Source: Stramenopiles sp. TOSAG23-3 (lineage: Eukaryota; Sar). From it: a DNA stretch of 16,277 nucleotides. The stretch is taken from positions 1 through 16,277 of the forward strand of contig LT642494.1 of assembly GCA_900128585.1 (NCBI GenBank), in the 5' to 3' direction. Positions 15,780-16,277 of the stretch are shown piece by piece (within the stretch, counting starts at the first letter, position 1; each line of letters opens with the position of its first letter). The position numbers and the translations under genes are program-made. Under the pieces are notes generated by a model. The model was not told the DNA's origin. It saw nothing but the letters and a program-made list of their open reading frames with translations, and ran no database searches.

Positions 15780-16103
15780 AATGTTGAAATAAAGTGGGGG
15801 GGCAGCCTCTACATAAATACAATCCCCCTAATTCCCACCTCAAATCTCGTTCCTATAATGCAACAAAACATGAAAGTTGAAAATATGAGCTATGTAATAT
15901 TTATAAATGTATACGTGTTGGTCTTTCATCAAATAGAAAAATTACAGTATTTTATAGTAATAGACACTAATTTTTATTAGGAGAGACTTCTTCTGTGTGT
16001 TGTTCTTCTTATTTTTTGAAGTGCTTTCCTTGGCGTTGGACTGATAAAGCAAACGATTAATTTATTAATTTCATTAATAAACCCGAATAGGAGTAAGGAG
16101 ATG
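15780..16103. promoter_or_regulatory. Presumed VWA8 promoter region, AT-rich; no gene seen
   Basis: This 324-bp stretch lies upstream of the VWA8 start (minus strand). A G-run/C-run (15796-15802) and AT-rich sequence follow, but no recognised core promoter element. A perfect 9-bp inverted repeat with a 3-nt loop (TTTATTAAT/ATTAATAAA) occupies 16061-16081, just before the microsatellite. The 70-codon frame at 15768-15980 overlaps the VWA8 start and has no supporting features. Confidence 0.45.
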
Positions 16104-16277
16104 TTCTTCTCTTCTCTTCTCTTTTCTCTTCTCTTCTCTTCTCTTCTCTTCTCTTCTCTTCTCTTCTCTTCTCTCTTCTCTTCTCTTCTCTTTTCTTTTC
16201 TTCTCTTCTCTTCTCTTCTCTTCTCTTCTCTCTTCTCTTCTCTTCTCTTCTCTTCTCTTCTCTTCTCTTCTCTTCTC
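16104..16277. repeat. (TTCTC)n pentanucleotide microsatellite, all pyrimidine, running off the window
   Basis: All 174 bases on the plus strand are C or T. The unit is TTCTC (CTTCT), roughly 30 or more copies, with interruptions by CT or TT insertions (for example near 16131, 16174 and 16191). The array reaches the last base, so its full length is unknown. Homopurine-homopyrimidine tracts with partial mirror symmetry can form triplex (H-) DNA. Confidence 0.97.

Noticed and set aside
16104-16277. CRISPR array or telomere
   Set aside because: The unit is 5 bp with no spacers, so not CRISPR; TTCTC (GAGAA) is not a known telomere repeat, so it is called a microsatellite.

Overview
This window looks like nuclear DNA from a unicellular eukaryote, probably a flagellated protist or microalga. 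The evidence is a mitochondrial carrier family protein, a VWA8-type AAA+/von Willebrand factor A protein (a eukaryotic mitochondrial family), and an EF-hand/IQ protein. There are also long uninterrupted coding regions with AT-rich spacers and a long pyrimidine microsatellite. No coding region needs an intron, and about 82% of the window is coding, so the genome is compact and intron-poor. A Tudor-like insert inside VWA8 resembles motifs I associate with stramenopile and prasinophyte proteins. That lineage guess is weak.

Layout, left to right. Positions 288-746 (+) hold a small acidic protein of unknown function. Positions 948-1838 (-) hold a mitochondrial carrier whose substrate contact residues resemble adenine nucleotide carriers. 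It converges on the first gene and shares a 904 bp divergent spacer with the next one. Positions 2743-6042 (+) hold a 1,099-residue coiled-coil protein with one degenerate EF-hand. A 440 bp spacer with a strong G-quadruplex motif (minus strand) leads to 6483-6989 (+), an ankyrin-repeat protein with a C-terminal membrane anchor. Its stop lies 27 bp from the stop of the convergent gene at 7017-9005 (-), a 662-residue protein with two EF-hands and several IQ motifs. Positions 9609-15779 (-) hold an intact 2,056-residue VWA8 homologue without introns. From 16104 to the right edge runs an all-pyrimidine (TTCTC)n array.

The genes do not form an obvious pathway. Two products (carrier and VWA8) are expected in mitochondria. 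Two others (coiled-coil/EF-hand and EF-hand/IQ) look like cytoskeletal or ciliary calcium-linked proteins. The most notable observation is the VWA8 protein: it carries an approximately 110-residue insert with Tudor-like sequence in the lid of its second AAA+ module, and a (Gly-X)15 basic repeat where other VWA8 proteins, as I recall them, have a conserved glycine-rich linker. I found no mobile elements, RNA genes, CRISPR arrays or clear antiviral or novel gene system.
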